From NCBI RefSeq assembly GCF_900176505.1, contig NZ_FWYB01000009.1, positions 124,001-188,000 on the forward strand: a DNA stretch of 64,000 nucleotides, read 5' to 3'. Numbering within the stretch: the stretch's first letter is position 1; each line of letters begins with the position of its first letter. The position numbers and the translations under genes are program-made. Under the pieces are notes generated by a model, which saw only the letters and a list, made by a program, of their open reading frames with translations, searched no databases and had not been told where the DNA came from. Shown here piece after piece: positions 17,401 through 24,869 of this stretch. Source of the DNA: Pedobacter nyackensis. GTDB lineage: Bacteria > Bacteroidota > Bacteroidia > Sphingobacteriales > Sphingobacteriaceae.

Positions 17401-19575
17401 ATGATCAACCTACGATTTATTACCGCATTACTTCTTTTACTGATGGGCTATGCTGAGGTACAGGCCCAGCAAACTTCAAAAGCTGCCTGGATCTGGTATC
17501 CCGGCGATCTGGACATTTGGGTGTCCAACAAAATGCAAAACCGGAGAACAGAGCGAGGTGCCTTCCTTCCCCCATTCTGGAAAATGGATAGTCATTATGT
17601 GCTGGTTGAGTTTCATAAGGAATTTAACCTGGCTAATGCCGAAGAAGTAAACCTGTACGTTGAAGGACAGTACAACGTGAAGATCGACGGTCAGGCCTTT
17701 TCCGGTTATCCGAAAAAGATCACTGTTCCTGCAGGTAAGCATAAATTGAGTTTAAAAGTTTACGGACAAGATAAAGTCCCTGCGATACTTGTACAGGGGA
17801 AAACCATTGTTTCTGATGAAAGCTGGTTGACGACTTTTGAAGATAAGGAATGGATAGATGAAAGTGGAAAGGCCTCTGATAAGTCGGGCACCACCTATGT
17901 TTCTGTAGGGTCATGGAACCTGACCAACCCCTTGTCACCACCTTCGCAGTTTAAATTGTCAACAGCACTGATGGCTGCGGTAAAAACGGAAAAGGTAGAC
18001 AAAGGATTTGTAGCTGATTTTGGGAAAGAAACCTTCGGTTTCCTTAAGCTGAAGGGCATAAAAGGCAAAGGTAAACTGCATATTTATTATGGAGAATCAA
18101 GGGAGGAAGCTTTATCGGCAGATCACTGTGAGACGCTGGATTTACTGGAGATTGATCTGAAAGGCAAAAGAGACTCTGTAATTGAATTGTCTAAGGCTTT
18201 TCGTTATGTAAACTGTCAGCCTGAAGGTAATGTGACATTGGACGGGGTATCGATGTTGTATGAATATGCCCCGGTAACTGAAAAGGGAAGCTTTCATTGT
18301 TCGGATGAACAAATCAATAAGATTTATGATATCTCCAAATATACATTCCATTTAAATACCCGCGAGTTTTTTATTGATGGGATAAAACGCGACAGGTGGG
18401 TATGGTCGGGCGATGCTTACCAAAGCTACCTGATGAATTATTACTCCTTTAATGAGTCGCCAATAGTGAAAAGGACCCTGCTGGCGCAAAGAGGTAAAGA
18501 TCCGGTAACGGCGCACATCAATACCATCATGGATTACTCTTTCTATTGGTTTTTAGGAATCTACGACTATTACCAGTATTCAGGCGATCAGAAATTTGTG
18601 CAGGATATTTATCCAAGAATGAAGAGCCTGATGGATTATGTGCTTAACCGCAGAAATAAGGATGGTTTACTGGAATGGATGCCGGGGGATTGGATTTTCA
18701 TCGACTGGGCAGATAAACTAAGTAAAGATGGGGAAGTGAGTTTTGAGCAATTGCTATTTTGTCGCAGTTTAGAAACCATGGCATTGTGTGCAGACATGGC
18801 AAAGGATACTGAAGCTGCCACGAATTACAAAAAGATGGCTGCTGATTTGAAAGCTAAGATCTTTAAACTGTATTGGGATGAGAGCAAACATGCTTTGGTG
18901 CACAGCAGAATTGCTGGAAAACCTACGGATAATGTAACCCGCTATGCCAATATGTTCGGTATTTTCTTCGATTATTTTACGCCATCACAAAAGCTGGATG
19001 TAAAACAGCATGTATTGATGAATGATAAAATTAAAAAGATTACTACGCCGTATATGCGTTTTTATGAACTGGAAGCACTTTGTGCAATGGGGGAACAGTC
19101 ATATGTACTGAAACAGATGAAGGATTATTGGGGCGGTATGCTGGATTTAGGAGCTACTTCATTTTGGGAAGAGTACAATCCTGATAAAAAAGGTACCGAA
19201 CATCTAGCAATGTACGGTCGCCCGTTTGGTAAAAGCCTTTGCCATGCCTGGGGTGCAAGTCCGATTTACTTATTGGGTAAGTATTATTTAGGAATTAAAC
19301 CACTTACCGCAGGATATGAAAGTTATGTTGTTGAGCCGTCTTTAGGTGGATTAGAGTGGATGGAAGGGAAAGTACCCACGCCTGCCGGTGAAATTTCCTT
19401 GTATTGCAGTAAGAAAGAAATTAAGGTTAAGTCTGACGAGGGGCGTGGTGTGTTAAGATTTAAGAGCGTTTCGAAACCTATTGTGAAAGGTGGAACGGCT
19501 GTTGAGGTAGGAAAGCGAACTTATGAACTTAAGCTTGAGAAGGGGACAGCATACACGGTGAGTTATACCAAATAG
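17401..19575 (+). CDS. Secreted GH78-type alpha-L-rhamnosidase (divergent, shorter)
   Basis: 724 residues with a signal peptide ending at V-Q-A-Q (about residue 23). It lacks the long fibronectin-like front end of the other two copies. A sugar-binding-like beta sandwich (about residues 25-150) precedes the rhamnosidase beta domain and the (alpha/alpha)6 barrel. The acid region reads F-F-I-D-G-I-K-R-D-R-W-V-W-S-G-D: Asp326 takes the position of the Asp in D-C-P, and Asp331 occupies the place of the usual catalytic Glu. The base region G-A-T-S-F-W-E-E-Y contains Glu590/591. Asp instead of Glu as acid is known in part of the family, so activity is expected. It is the last gene of the first run. 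Confidence 0.85.
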   Translation: MINLRFITALLLLLMGYAEVQAQQTSKAAWIWYPGDLDIWVSNKMQNRRTERGAFLPPFWKMDSHYVLVEFHKEFNLANAEEVNLYVEGQYNVKIDGQAFSGYPKKITVPAGKHKLSLKVYGQDKVPAILVQGKTIVSDESWLTTFEDKEWIDESGKASDKSGTTYVSVGSWNLTNPLSPPSQFKLSTALMAAVKTEKVDKGFVADFGKETFGFLKLKGIKGKGKLHIYYGESREEALSADHCETLDLLEIDLKGKRDSVIELSKAFRYVNCQPEGNVTLDGVSMLYEYAPVTEKGSFHCSDEQINKIYDISKYTFHLNTREFFIDGIKRDRWVWSGDAYQSYLMNYYSFNESPIVKRTLLAQRGKDPVTAHINTIMDYSFYWFLGIYDYYQYSGDQKFVQDIYPRMKSLMDYVLNRRNKDGLLEWMPGDWIFIDWADKLSKDGEVSFEQLLFCRSLETMALCADMAKDTEAATNYKKMAADLKAKIFKLYWDESKHALVHSRIAGKPTDNVTRYANMFGIFFDYFTPSQKLDVKQHVLMNDKIKKITTPYMRFYELEALCAMGEQSYVLKQMKDYWGGMLDLGATSFWEEYNPDKKGTEHLAMYGRPFGKSLCHAWGASPIYLLGKYYLGIKPLTAGYESYVVEPSLGGLEWMEGKVPTPAGEISLYCSKKEIKVKSDEGRGVLRFKSVSKPIVKGGTAVEVGKRTYELKLEKGTAYTVSYTK

Positions 19576-19656
19576 TAGGCCGCCGGTTTGCTGTCTTATG
19601 ATGAAGTGTTCTATTTTGCTTCATTAACTAATAATTAACGGATATTGTGCGGCTCA

Positions 19657-19733
19657 GTCCGTTCAGTATCCGTTCAATGTCCGTTCAATGTCCGTTCAAT
19701 ATCCGTCCAATATGTGTTCAATGTAAGTTAACT
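19657..19733. repeat. Seven-unit 11-bp tandem repeat
   Basis: Seven head-to-tail 11-base units fill 19657-19733 with no spacers. The commonest unit is GTCCGTTCAAT (19679-19689 and 19690-19700 are identical). The others are GTCCGTTCAGT, ATCCGTTCAAT, ATCCGTCCAAT, ATGTGTTCAAT and a decayed GTAAGTTAACT at the right end. It lies in the 236-base gap between the last rhamnosidase and the DinB-like gene, which otherwise shows nothing recognisable. An 11-base period is close to one DNA helical turn, so the repeated face would be aligned along the helix. Decay towards one end suggests slippage-driven growth. Confidence 0.85.
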
Positions 19734-19811
19734 ATCTGGAAACTGTACGCTCGTTTTTAGCAAAGAAACAAAGTACTGGTTTAGATTGTTGTTTCGGCTA
19801 AAAGCAACATT

Positions 19812-20282
19812 ATGGAAACAGTATTGAAGCCATTTCTTGAATTACTCCGGGAAATTTATATAGGGTCTGAGGTTGATCAATCCTGGGTCATTGATGGTAA
19901 TCCGGGTTATGGATTAACTGCTACACTTAAACAAATAACGGCTAAAGCAGCATCTACTCCTACAGTGAAGGGTGGTTCAACTATAGCGGGGCATACTGAG
20001 CATTTAAGGTGGAGCCTTGAATTTGCAATGGCATTTTACAAAGGAGTACAGCCTTCAGGTAGTTGGGATGAAAGCTGGACGATTCATGAAGTTAATACTG
20101 CGGATTGGGAGCAATTACAGGAAGATTTGCTTGGTGTTTATCAGCGATTGATAGATGCCATAAAAGAAGTTAAAGACTGGTCTAATCCCCATTTGTTGAA
20201 AGGTACATTAGCTTTGTTGCCTCATGCGGCTTACCATTTTGGGGCAGTGAGACAATTGATTATAGCTGTTCATAAACCTTGA
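19812..20282 (+). CDS. DinB-like family protein
   Basis: 156 residues, no signal peptide, mostly helical with a predicted four-helix bundle. His residues at positions typical of the DinB/YfiT superfamily metal site are visible in A-G-H-T-E-H-L (about residues 60-65) and in L-P-H-A-A-Y-H-F-G-A-V near the C-terminus. Some members are thiol transferases or stress-related, but most have no known substrate. It stands alone between the first enzyme run and the beta-helix-PDZ gene, with gaps of 236 and 82 bases, and shows no link to glycan use. Family assignment rests on pattern only. Confidence 0.7.
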   Translation: METVLKPFLELLREIYIGSEVDQSWVIDGNPGYGLTATLKQITAKAASTPTVKGGSTIAGHTEHLRWSLEFAMAFYKGVQPSGSWDESWTIHEVNTADWEQLQEDLLGVYQRLIDAIKEVKDWSNPHLLKGTLALLPHAAYHFGAVRQLIIAVHKP

Positions 20283-20364
20283 AAGTAAATTCGAAGCTTA
20301 AATAACTTAATGTTCTGCCAATATACTTGAACCGATGTCGATTTAGAATATTGAATTTAGTCGA

Positions 20365-22698
20365 ATGAGATTTTCTATAACGCTATTAGTTAGTTTTTTA
20401 ATGGTTGGATACAGTCATTCAAAAGACATTTATATTTCTCCAAAAGGGAACGATAAAAATAAAGGAACGATGAATAGCCCCTTCGCTACCTTATACAGGG
20501 CCCAAATGGAAGCAAGGAAGTATAAGACTGAAAAGGTGAATATACTGTTGCGAAAAGGGGCCTATGATTTAAGTCGACCTATAGTTTTTACTGTGGATGA
20601 TAGTCGTGCTCAAGGTAAGGGACTTAACATTCAGGCTTATCAGCAGGAAATAGTCGTTGTTAAAGGTTCAGCTAAATTAAACCTGAGCTGGGAACAGAAG
20701 GATGGTATTTACTATGCCAGAGTTCCCCGGTCAGGGCTAATCTTTGATCAGCTTTATGTAAACGGTACATTGATGCAGATGGCGCGGTACCCTAATTATC
20801 AACAAGGAAAAGTGCCATTTAATGGTACTGCAGCAGATGTACTTAGTGCGGAGCATATTCAGAAATGGAAGGCGCCTGAAGGAGCTTATCTTCATGCGAT
20901 GCAAACGGCCATGTGGGGTGGTTTTGCTTATGAGATTAAGGGAAAGAACGGAATGAAGTTGGAAATGGAAGGAGGATGGCAAAACAATCGTCCCACTACT
21001 ATGCATAAAGATTACCGTTTTATTGAAAATATAGCAGAAGAGCTGGATACCTTAAATGAATGGTATTTTGATAAGCGGCAGCAACAACTTTACTTAAAGA
21101 CCACAGTAAATTTGGCGACTGCATTGATTGAGACTCCTCAAATGGAAAGTTTATTGGAAATAAAAGGTTCGGCTGCCAGGCCAGTGAAAAATATCAGTAT
21201 AAAGGGGATCACCTTTACCCATGCCCTGCGGACTTTTATGAAAAACAGAGAACCTTTATTGCGAAGCGACTGGACGATATACCGTAAAGGAGCCATTACT
21301 ATTGAAGGCGGCGAGCGCATCAACATAGAAAAATGCGTGTTCAGTGAACTGGGAGGTAATGTGTTGGTATATAGCAATTACAATAAACAGAATATGTTTT
21401 TTGGCAACCATATTTATAATTCAGGGAGTAGTGCTGTTGTGTTTGTTGGCGATCCTAAGGCTGTTCGTTCCCCCTCTTTTCAATATAGTATGTTTGTAGA
21501 CTTAAAGGATATAGATACAAAATTAGGTCCTATTGGAAACAATTTCCCGTCTGAATGTACGGTGTACGACAATCTAATCCATAATATTGGCCAGGTAGAA
21601 AAACAAACAGCTGGTGTACATATCTCTATGGCACAAAATATTAAAGTAAGTCACAATACCATTTATGACGTGCCAAGAGCAGGTATTAATATAAACGAGG
21701 GAACCTGGGGTGGTCATAACATAGAGTATAACGACGTTTTTAATACGGTATTGGAAACCGGGGATCATGGTGCTTTCAACTCCTGGGGAAGAGATCGGTT
21801 CTGGCATCCTAAGCGCACAGTAATGGATAGTATTACGGCTAGTCACCCGGAACTGATTTTCCTGGATGCAATGAAACCTACTTCGATTTTTAACAATAGA
21901 TTCAGGTGTGATCATGGATGGGATATCGATTTGGATGATGGTTCTTCCAATTATATCATCAGGAATAATGTGTGTCTAAATGGTGGCATAAAGTTAAGAG
22001 AAGGATTTAAGAGGGTAGTGGAGAACAACATTATGATTAATAATTCCTTTCATCCACATGTTTGGTTTAAGAACAGCACAGATATATTTAAGCACAATAT
22101 CGTAAGTGCAGTTTATTATCCTGTTCATATTGTCGACTGGGGAAAGCAAATAGATAGTAATCTTTTTCCGGATGAGGTTTCGCTTAAAAAAGTCCAGGAG
22201 TGGAAAACAGATCCAAATTCGGTGGTTGGTGATCCGCAGTTTATGAGTGCAGAAAAGGGAGATTATCGGGTAAAAGCAGGTTCAAAGGCTTTTGCTATCG
22301 GATTTAAGAATTTTGAGATGAATTTTGGGGTTGTATCTCCAGGTTTGATCAAAAAGGCTAAAAAGGTAGCTATTCCTTTAATTGTGCCGAAAGTATGGAA
22401 AGAAGACGCTGTATATGATTTTGCCGGTGTTAAAGTGAAAAATCTGACTACACTTGCTGAAAGATCAGCAACTGGAATGCCTACTGAAACGGGTGTGTTG
22501 GTGCTTAGTGTAGATAATGGAAGTTTAATGAGCAATACAATTAAGCCTAATGATGTGATTTTACAAATGGGCAATCATCCTGTGTTTACAGTTAAAGATC
22601 TGATGGTAGCAAGGCAGTCTGCTCAAAATAAGACCGCTGCTGTACTTAAGGTGTTTAGGAATCAGAAGGAACAGGAGATTATAGTCAAATTGAAATAG
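20365..22698 (+). CDS. Secreted right-handed beta-helix protein with C-terminal PDZ domain
   Basis: 777 residues with a signal peptide (about 1-19). The mature start D-I-Y-I-S-P-K-G-N-D-K-N-K-G-T closely resembles that of the protein at 12118, followed by a parallel beta-helix with repeated coils such as I-Y-N-S-G-S-S, V-Y-D-N-L-I-H-N-I-G and V-S-H-N-T-I-Y-D-V-P (about residues 250-600). Residues 705-777 resemble a PDZ domain: V-L-V-L-S-V-D-N-G-S, I-K-P-N-D-V-I-L-Q-M-G and F-T-V-K-D-L. PDZ domains bind peptide C-termini, so the protein may be tethered to a periplasmic partner or use the domain for self-regulation. It may be a glycan lyase/hydrolase of the pectate-lyase superfamily; catalytic residues were not identified. 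Confidence 0.78.
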   Translation: MRFSITLLVSFLMVGYSHSKDIYISPKGNDKNKGTMNSPFATLYRAQMEARKYKTEKVNILLRKGAYDLSRPIVFTVDDSRAQGKGLNIQAYQQEIVVVKGSAKLNLSWEQKDGIYYARVPRSGLIFDQLYVNGTLMQMARYPNYQQGKVPFNGTAADVLSAEHIQKWKAPEGAYLHAMQTAMWGGFAYEIKGKNGMKLEMEGGWQNNRPTTMHKDYRFIENIAEELDTLNEWYFDKRQQQLYLKTTVNLATALIETPQMESLLEIKGSAARPVKNISIKGITFTHALRTFMKNREPLLRSDWTIYRKGAITIEGGERINIEKCVFSELGGNVLVYSNYNKQNMFFGNHIYNSGSSAVVFVGDPKAVRSPSFQYSMFVDLKDIDTKLGPIGNNFPSECTVYDNLIHNIGQVEKQTAGVHISMAQNIKVSHNTIYDVPRAGININEGTWGGHNIEYNDVFNTVLETGDHGAFNSWGRDRFWHPKRTVMDSITASHPELIFLDAMKPTSIFNNRFRCDHGWDIDLDDGSSNYIIRNNVCLNGGIKLREGFKRVVENNIMINNSFHPHVWFKNSTDIFKHNIVSAVYYPVHIVDWGKQIDSNLFPDEVSLKKVQEWKTDPNSVVGDPQFMSAEKGDYRVKAGSKAFAIGFKNFEMNFGVVSPGLIKKAKKVAIPLIVPKVWKEDAVYDFAGVKVKNLTTLAERSATGMPTETGVLVLSVDNGSLMSNTIKPNDVILQMGNHPVFTVKDLMVARQSAQNKTAAVLKVFRNQKEQEIIVKLK

Positions 22699-22781
22699 CT
22701 AACTGCTTTTTTAAATAGCGAAAAACGAGGGTGCCAATGGTTGACATAACAAGTTTGAAGTTGTAATGTCTTATTTGCATC

Positions 22782-22827
22782 AAAGTTGCAATTAGTATTT
22801 GTGGTGTACGAGTAAATATGCAACTTT
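22782..22827. promoter_or_regulatory. Operator-like 9-bp inverted repeat upstream of flavoprotein gene
   Basis: AAAGTTGCA at 22782-22790 and its exact reverse complement TGCAACTTT at 22819-22827 are separated by 28 bases and end 18 bases before the start of the thioredoxin-reductase-like gene. The related half-sites TTGCA (22775-22779) and TTGCAA (22829-22834) flank it. The position fits a promoter/operator, perhaps for a dedicated regulator encoded elsewhere. No regulator gene is adjacent. Confidence 0.45.
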
Positions 22828-22845
22828 ATTGCAAAATAAAGAGCT

Positions 22846-23757
22846 ATGGATAAAAATCAAAAATATGATGTAATCATTGTAGGAGGGAGTTACGCAGGTC
22901 TATCGGCAGCATTAGCTTTGGGCAGGGCTATTCGTCAGGTGCTGGTTATTGATAGTGGTAATCCGTGTAATCAGCAAACACCACATTCTCATAATTTTCT
23001 TACCCAGGATGGGAGTAAACCTGCGGATATTAGTGCCCTTGGAAAGTCGGAAGTCCTGAAATACCCAACGATTGAGTTTTTAGAGGATCATGTAAATGCT
23101 GTAAGAGGCGAAAACAATGATTTTGAGGTTTCTACGGCCTCCGGACAGGTCTTGAATGCAAGAAAGTTAGTCTTTAGTACAGGTGTTAAAGACCTGATGC
23201 CAGAAATCCCTGGCTTTGCTTCCTGCTGGGGAATATCGGTGATTCATTGCCCTTATTGTCATGGTTACGAATATAAAGATAGGGTTACCGGTATTCTGGC
23301 CAATGGAAACACAGCATTTGAAATGGCCTTAATGATTCACAACTGGACAAAGCAGCTGTCTGTTTTTACGAATGGTAAATCCGACCTGACGGATGAACAG
23401 TTACAACGGCTGGTTCAAATCAATGTCAATGTAATCGAAAAGACTTTGCAGGAAATTGTACATGCAGAAGGGAATTTGAGCAGTGTAGTTTTTACCGATG
23501 GCAGTAGTCGTATGCTGGATGCACTCTATGCAAGGCCTCCTTTTGAGCAGCATTGCTCCGTTCCAGAGCAAATGGGATGTGAGCTGGATGCTTCAGGTTA
23601 TATCAAGGTTGATGATTTTCAGAAAACCAGTATTGCCGGGGTGTTTGCTGCAGGGGATAACACCAGCAAATTCCGGGCAGTTTCTGCTGCTGTAGCTGCA
23701 GGAGGTAAAACCGGGGCTTTTATCAATCATGAACTCATTGCTGAAGCGTGGAATTGA
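22846..23757 (+). CDS. Thioredoxin-reductase-like FAD/NAD(P)H oxidoreductase
   Basis: 303 residues, cytoplasmic. The FAD-binding motif V-G-G-S-Y-A-G-L-S-A-A lies near residues 12-22, a C-P-Y-C-H-G redox disulfide motif covers residues 135-140, and the second FAD motif G-V-F-A-A-G-D-N is near residue 270. Length and layout match low-molecular-weight thioredoxin-reductase relatives, a group that includes bona fide TrxB and disulfide-oxidising enzymes in natural product pathways. A true TrxB has C-A-T-C; here C-P-Y-C-H-G-Y is shared with a subgroup of unknown partner common in Bacteroidota. It is a single gene with its own upstream dyad and a stem-loop downstream, unrelated to the sugar genes. 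Confidence 0.8.
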   Translation: MDKNQKYDVIIVGGSYAGLSAALALGRAIRQVLVIDSGNPCNQQTPHSHNFLTQDGSKPADISALGKSEVLKYPTIEFLEDHVNAVRGENNDFEVSTASGQVLNARKLVFSTGVKDLMPEIPGFASCWGISVIHCPYCHGYEYKDRVTGILANGNTAFEMALMIHNWTKQLSVFTNGKSDLTDEQLQRLVQINVNVIEKTLQEIVHAEGNLSSVVFTDGSSRMLDALYARPPFEQHCSVPEQMGCELDASGYIKVDDFQKTSIAGVFAAGDNTSKFRAVSAAVAAGGKTGAFINHELIAEAWN

Positions 23758-23791
23758 AGGCTATAGTTGCTGAGGCATTGGCGGGGCCTTG

Positions 23792-23853
23792 CCGGGGTGT
23801 TGCTGGGGCCTGATGGGGCCACAGGCCTGCTCATCGCCCCGGTAACACCCCGG
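23792..23853. repeat. GC-rich imperfect stem-loop between convergent genes
   Basis: 18-base arms at 23792-23809 and 23836-23853 pair with two mismatches (CCGGGGTGTT core against AACACCCCGG) around a 26-base loop that itself holds GGCC repeats. The left flank 23781-23820 contains four GGGGCC/GGGGTG blocks about 10-12 bases apart. It is far richer in G+C than its surroundings. It lies between convergent genes, where a bidirectional terminator would be expected, but neither side has a T-tract, so it may instead be a dispersed repeat element. Confidence 0.6.
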
Positions 23854-23881
23854 AAAAACAGCGGTAAATATCCACTAATGT

Positions 23882-24655
23882 TTAGAGAATCCCTATTCGT
23901 TGTTCAATCTTTTTCGCACAATTAATCGCTTCAACAAGGATGTCCTCATTATCGATGTCCTTGTTTACATTTAAAGCGGTAAGACTGGAAACAGTAAGGC
24001 AGGCAACGATACCGGTACTTCCTTTTCCTATCGGTACAGACACATCAATTACACCAGCAGCCAGATCACTGTTACGTACGTAGGCTCCTTTGCTCTTTAT
24101 GTCTAGTAGTGAACGGCTAAACTTATTCTTTTCCTTGTCGGTAAATGACTGGTAAATAGTATTGTTGCTTAATGTTGTCGCCTGTTCAGCATCCGGCATG
24201 TAAGAAAGCAGTACTTTGCCTGAAGCTGTTAATGGCAGCGGGAAAAGGTTACCCTCCTCTATAGAAAGCGCTATTGGGCTCGGACTTTTGGCATGCAGGA
24301 TCACCATCACCTGGTTCATGTATAATATACTAAGGTGGCAGGACTGCATAATCGTATTTGCCAGTTCTTCCAGTGGATATTGAGCGGCCTTACGCAACTC
24401 GTCAACCGGTGAGTGTCTGTGCGAAAGGTGAAAGAGCTTTAATGAAAGTCTGTATTTTCCAGAAACTTCATCTCTTAATATATATCCGCGACTTTCCAGA
24501 CTCATTAGCATTCGGTAAATTTCATTTGGGCTTTTATCAATGCCTGTTGCAATCTCAGTTTGAGAAAGTGGGATGGATTGAGCGGAAAGGTATTCAAGGA
24601 TATCAAGTCCCTTGTCCAGTGCAGGTGCCTGATATTTAATTTCTTTGTCCTTCAT
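23882..24655 (-). CDS. IclR-family transcriptional regulator
   Basis: 257 residues. An N-terminal winged helix-turn-helix (about residues 12-70: L-D-I-L-E-Y-L, S-Q-T-E-I-A-T, Y-R-M-L-M-S-L-E-S-R-G-Y-I) is followed by the IclR effector-binding domain (about 80-250), with the typical P-L-P-L-T-A-S-G-K-V-L-L-S-Y segment. These dimers bind palindromes and respond to small acids or sugar-derived metabolites such as glyoxylate, KDG or rhamnonate-type compounds. It is the only minus-strand gene before 56659 and diverges from the second enzyme run, so it is the natural candidate regulator of the genes starting at 24870. The shared 214-base gap holds a palindrome and promoter-like boxes. Confidence 0.88.
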   Translation of the reverse strand: MKDKEIKYQAPALDKGLDILEYLSAQSIPLSQTEIATGIDKSPNEIYRMLMSLESRGYILRDEVSGKYRLSLKLFHLSHRHSPVDELRKAAQYPLEELANTIMQSCHLSILYMNQVMVILHAKSPSPIALSIEEGNLFPLPLTASGKVLLSYMPDAEQATTLSNNTIYQSFTDKEKNKFSRSLLDIKSKGAYVRNSDLAAGVIDVSVPIGKGSTGIVACLTVSSLTALNVNKDIDNEDILVEAINCAKKIEQRIGIL

Positions 24656-24683
24656 ACAAACTTGTATCTTTTTTTTGGTTTTG

Positions 24684-24691
24684 CAAACATA
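24684..24691 (-). promoter_or_regulatory. Promoter -7 box for the IclR gene
   Basis: The minus strand reads TATGTTTG, an exact match to the Bacteroidota -7 consensus TAnnTTTG, 28 bases upstream of the IclR start codon. No TTG at the usual 17-23 base spacing was found upstream, which lowers confidence. Confidence 0.4.
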
Positions 24692-24719
24692 CTAAATGGT
24701 TTCTATTCATTATTCTTTC

Positions 24720-24737
24720 AACTTCTTTATAGAAGTT
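24720..24737. promoter_or_regulatory. Perfect 18-bp palindrome, candidate IclR operator
   Basis: AACTTCT-TTAT-AGAAGTT is a perfect 7-base inverted repeat with a 4-base centre. It sits between the divergent promoter-like boxes of the IclR gene and the GH78 gene at 24870. IclR proteins bind palindromes of this size, so it is the best operator candidate in the gap. Binding is inferred. Confidence 0.5.
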
Positions 24738-24751
24738 ATCTAAATATAGAC

Positions 24752-24781
24752 TTTCATATTTGAAATAAATATTTATATTTG
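24752..24781 (+). promoter_or_regulatory. Candidate promoter of the second enzyme run
   Basis: TATATTTG at 24774-24781 matches the Bacteroidota -7 consensus TAnnTTTG exactly. TTTC at 24752-24755, one mismatch from TTTG, is 18 bases upstream, in the range for the -33 box. The boxes lie 88 bases before the GH78 start and just right of the palindrome at 24720-24737. Confidence 0.4.
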
Positions 24782-24869
24782 AATTAATAACCATTTGTAA
24801 ACCGGCACCTCGTTAGTCTTTGAGCTATTCGCTAATTTAGTTATAGTAGGTGTTAATCTTATAATCAGA

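Noticed and set aside
17401..19575. Inactive GH78 because the catalytic Glu is missing
   Set aside because: Asp331 is at the equivalent place, and Asp-type acids are known in part of the family; the base-region Glu residues are present.
19657..19733. CRISPR array
   Set aside because: Units are 11 bases, contiguous and without spacers, and no cas genes are near.
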